NCBI GenBank assembly: GCA_947039985.1
Contig: CAMRAP010000105.1
Coordinates: 1-6,155, forward strand
DNA: 6,155 bases
DNA from: an uncultured Odoribacter sp.
Lineage (GTDB): Bacteria > Bacteroidota > Bacteroidia > Bacteroidales > Marinifilaceae
Direction of reading: 5' to 3'
Part shown: piece after piece, positions 5,885-6,155 of the stretch
How the letters are laid out: every line of letters starts with the position of its first letter
How positions within the stretch are numbered: the stretch's first letter is position 1
The notes under the pieces: model-generated
What the model saw: the letters and a program-made list of their open reading frames with translations, nothing else
Told to the model about the DNA's origin: nothing
Database searches by the model: none
Position numbers and translations under genes: made by a program

Positions 5885-6155
5885 ATGAATATGAGAGTTG
5901 AGATTGATGAATATTCGGGTTTTTGTTTTGGCGTAGTGAATGCTATACGAAAGGCTGAGCAGGAATTAGAGAAAGGGGAGCTTTATTGTATAGGTGATAT
6001 TGTTCATAACAATATAGAGGTAGAGCGATTGGAACAAATGGGATTGAGGACAATAGAGCATGGAGAGTTTGCTCGATTGCACGATTGTAAGGTTTTGTTT
6101 CGAGCGCATGGTGAACCGCCTGTTTCGTATGAGATAGCAAAAAGAAATGGGGTAG
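5885..6155 (+). CDS. ispH: 4-hydroxy-3-methylbut-2-enyl diphosphate reductase, N-terminal part (cut by right edge)
   Basis: IspH (LytB) is a [4Fe-4S] enzyme that makes isopentenyl and dimethylallyl diphosphate in the last step of the MEP pathway. Only the first 90 codons are in the window, out of roughly 280-300 expected. The frame is open to the edge. Visible motifs are G-F-C-F-G-V (12-17), with the first cluster Cys at 14; I-V-H-N-N (39-43), with a substrate-binding His at 41; and F-R-A-H-G-E-P-P (72-79), with His75. All three match the family in order and spacing. Two in-frame ATGs lie six bases apart, at 5885 and 5891. Starting at 5891 would place the Cys at 12, as in E. coli, and neither has a ribosome-binding site that decides the matter. 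It follows cmk by 15 bases and is likely on the same transcript. The remaining two cluster cysteines lie beyond the edge. Confidence 0.95.
   Translation, partial: MNMRVEIDEYSGFCFGVVNAIRKAEQELEKGELYCIGDIVHNNIEVERLEQMGLRTIEHGEFARLHDCKVLFRAHGEPPVSYEIAKRNGV

Noticed and set aside
5943..6140. A 65-codon minus-strand open frame near the right edge.
   Set aside because: Antisense to ispH, which shows its conserved Cys and His motifs in frame.
1..6155. Search for a novel defence, toxin-antitoxin, retron, CRISPR or mobile system.
   Set aside because: No repeat array, reverse transcriptase, nuclease, transposase or integrase motif was seen; every gene longer than 200 codons has a recognisable family or a plain lipoprotein signature.

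Overview
The window looks like chromosomal DNA from a Bacteroidales-type bacterium (Bacteroides, Parabacteroides or a relative). The evidence is AT-rich non-coding DNA, start codons without Shine-Dalgarno sequences, three candidate promoters of the Bacteroidetes type (TTTG, about 19-22 bases, TAnnTTTG), several lipoproteins with a short signal ending in S-C-S, and a Ser-type sulfatase of the kind common in gut Bacteroidetes. The genus cannot be fixed from the sequence alone.

Layout. The left edge (2-127, +) holds the last 41 codons of an unrecognised gene. A 104-base gap with a good promoter match leads to kdsA (232-1032, +), the KDO-8-phosphate synthase of lipopolysaccharide core synthesis, in its metal-dependent form. 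A small lipoprotein of unknown function, probably DUF5036-like, follows after 17 bases (1050-1775, +). A 14-bp perfect hairpin with T-runs on both strands (1798-1846) separates these plus-strand genes from a convergent minus-strand pair. That pair, read right to left, is a sulfatase lipoprotein (4998-3436) and, 21 bases further, an M81/MlrC-family metallopeptidase-like lipoprotein (3414-1861). A divergent 193-base promoter region (4999-5191) then leads to cmk (cytidylate kinase, 5192-5869, +) and the first 90 codons of ispH/lytB (5885 to the right edge, +), 15 bases apart.

How the genes work together. kdsA, cmk and ispH are core metabolic genes: KDO for the outer membrane, CMP/dCMP phosphorylation, and the last step of the MEP isoprenoid pathway. 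Cytidylate kinase also supports the CTP pool that activates KDO, but that link is general and does not show co-regulation. The sulfatase and M81 genes form a separate two-gene accessory unit. Both products should be exported and lipid-anchored, so they probably act on the same external or periplasmic substrate: the sulfatase removes sulfate and the M81 enzyme cuts an amide or related bond. No SusC/SusD pair, regulator or glycoside hydrolase is present here to name the substrate.

No rRNA, tRNA, CRISPR array, insertion sequence, integrase or phage gene was seen. The window is mostly ordinary. Its most interesting part is the sulfatase-M81 pair.
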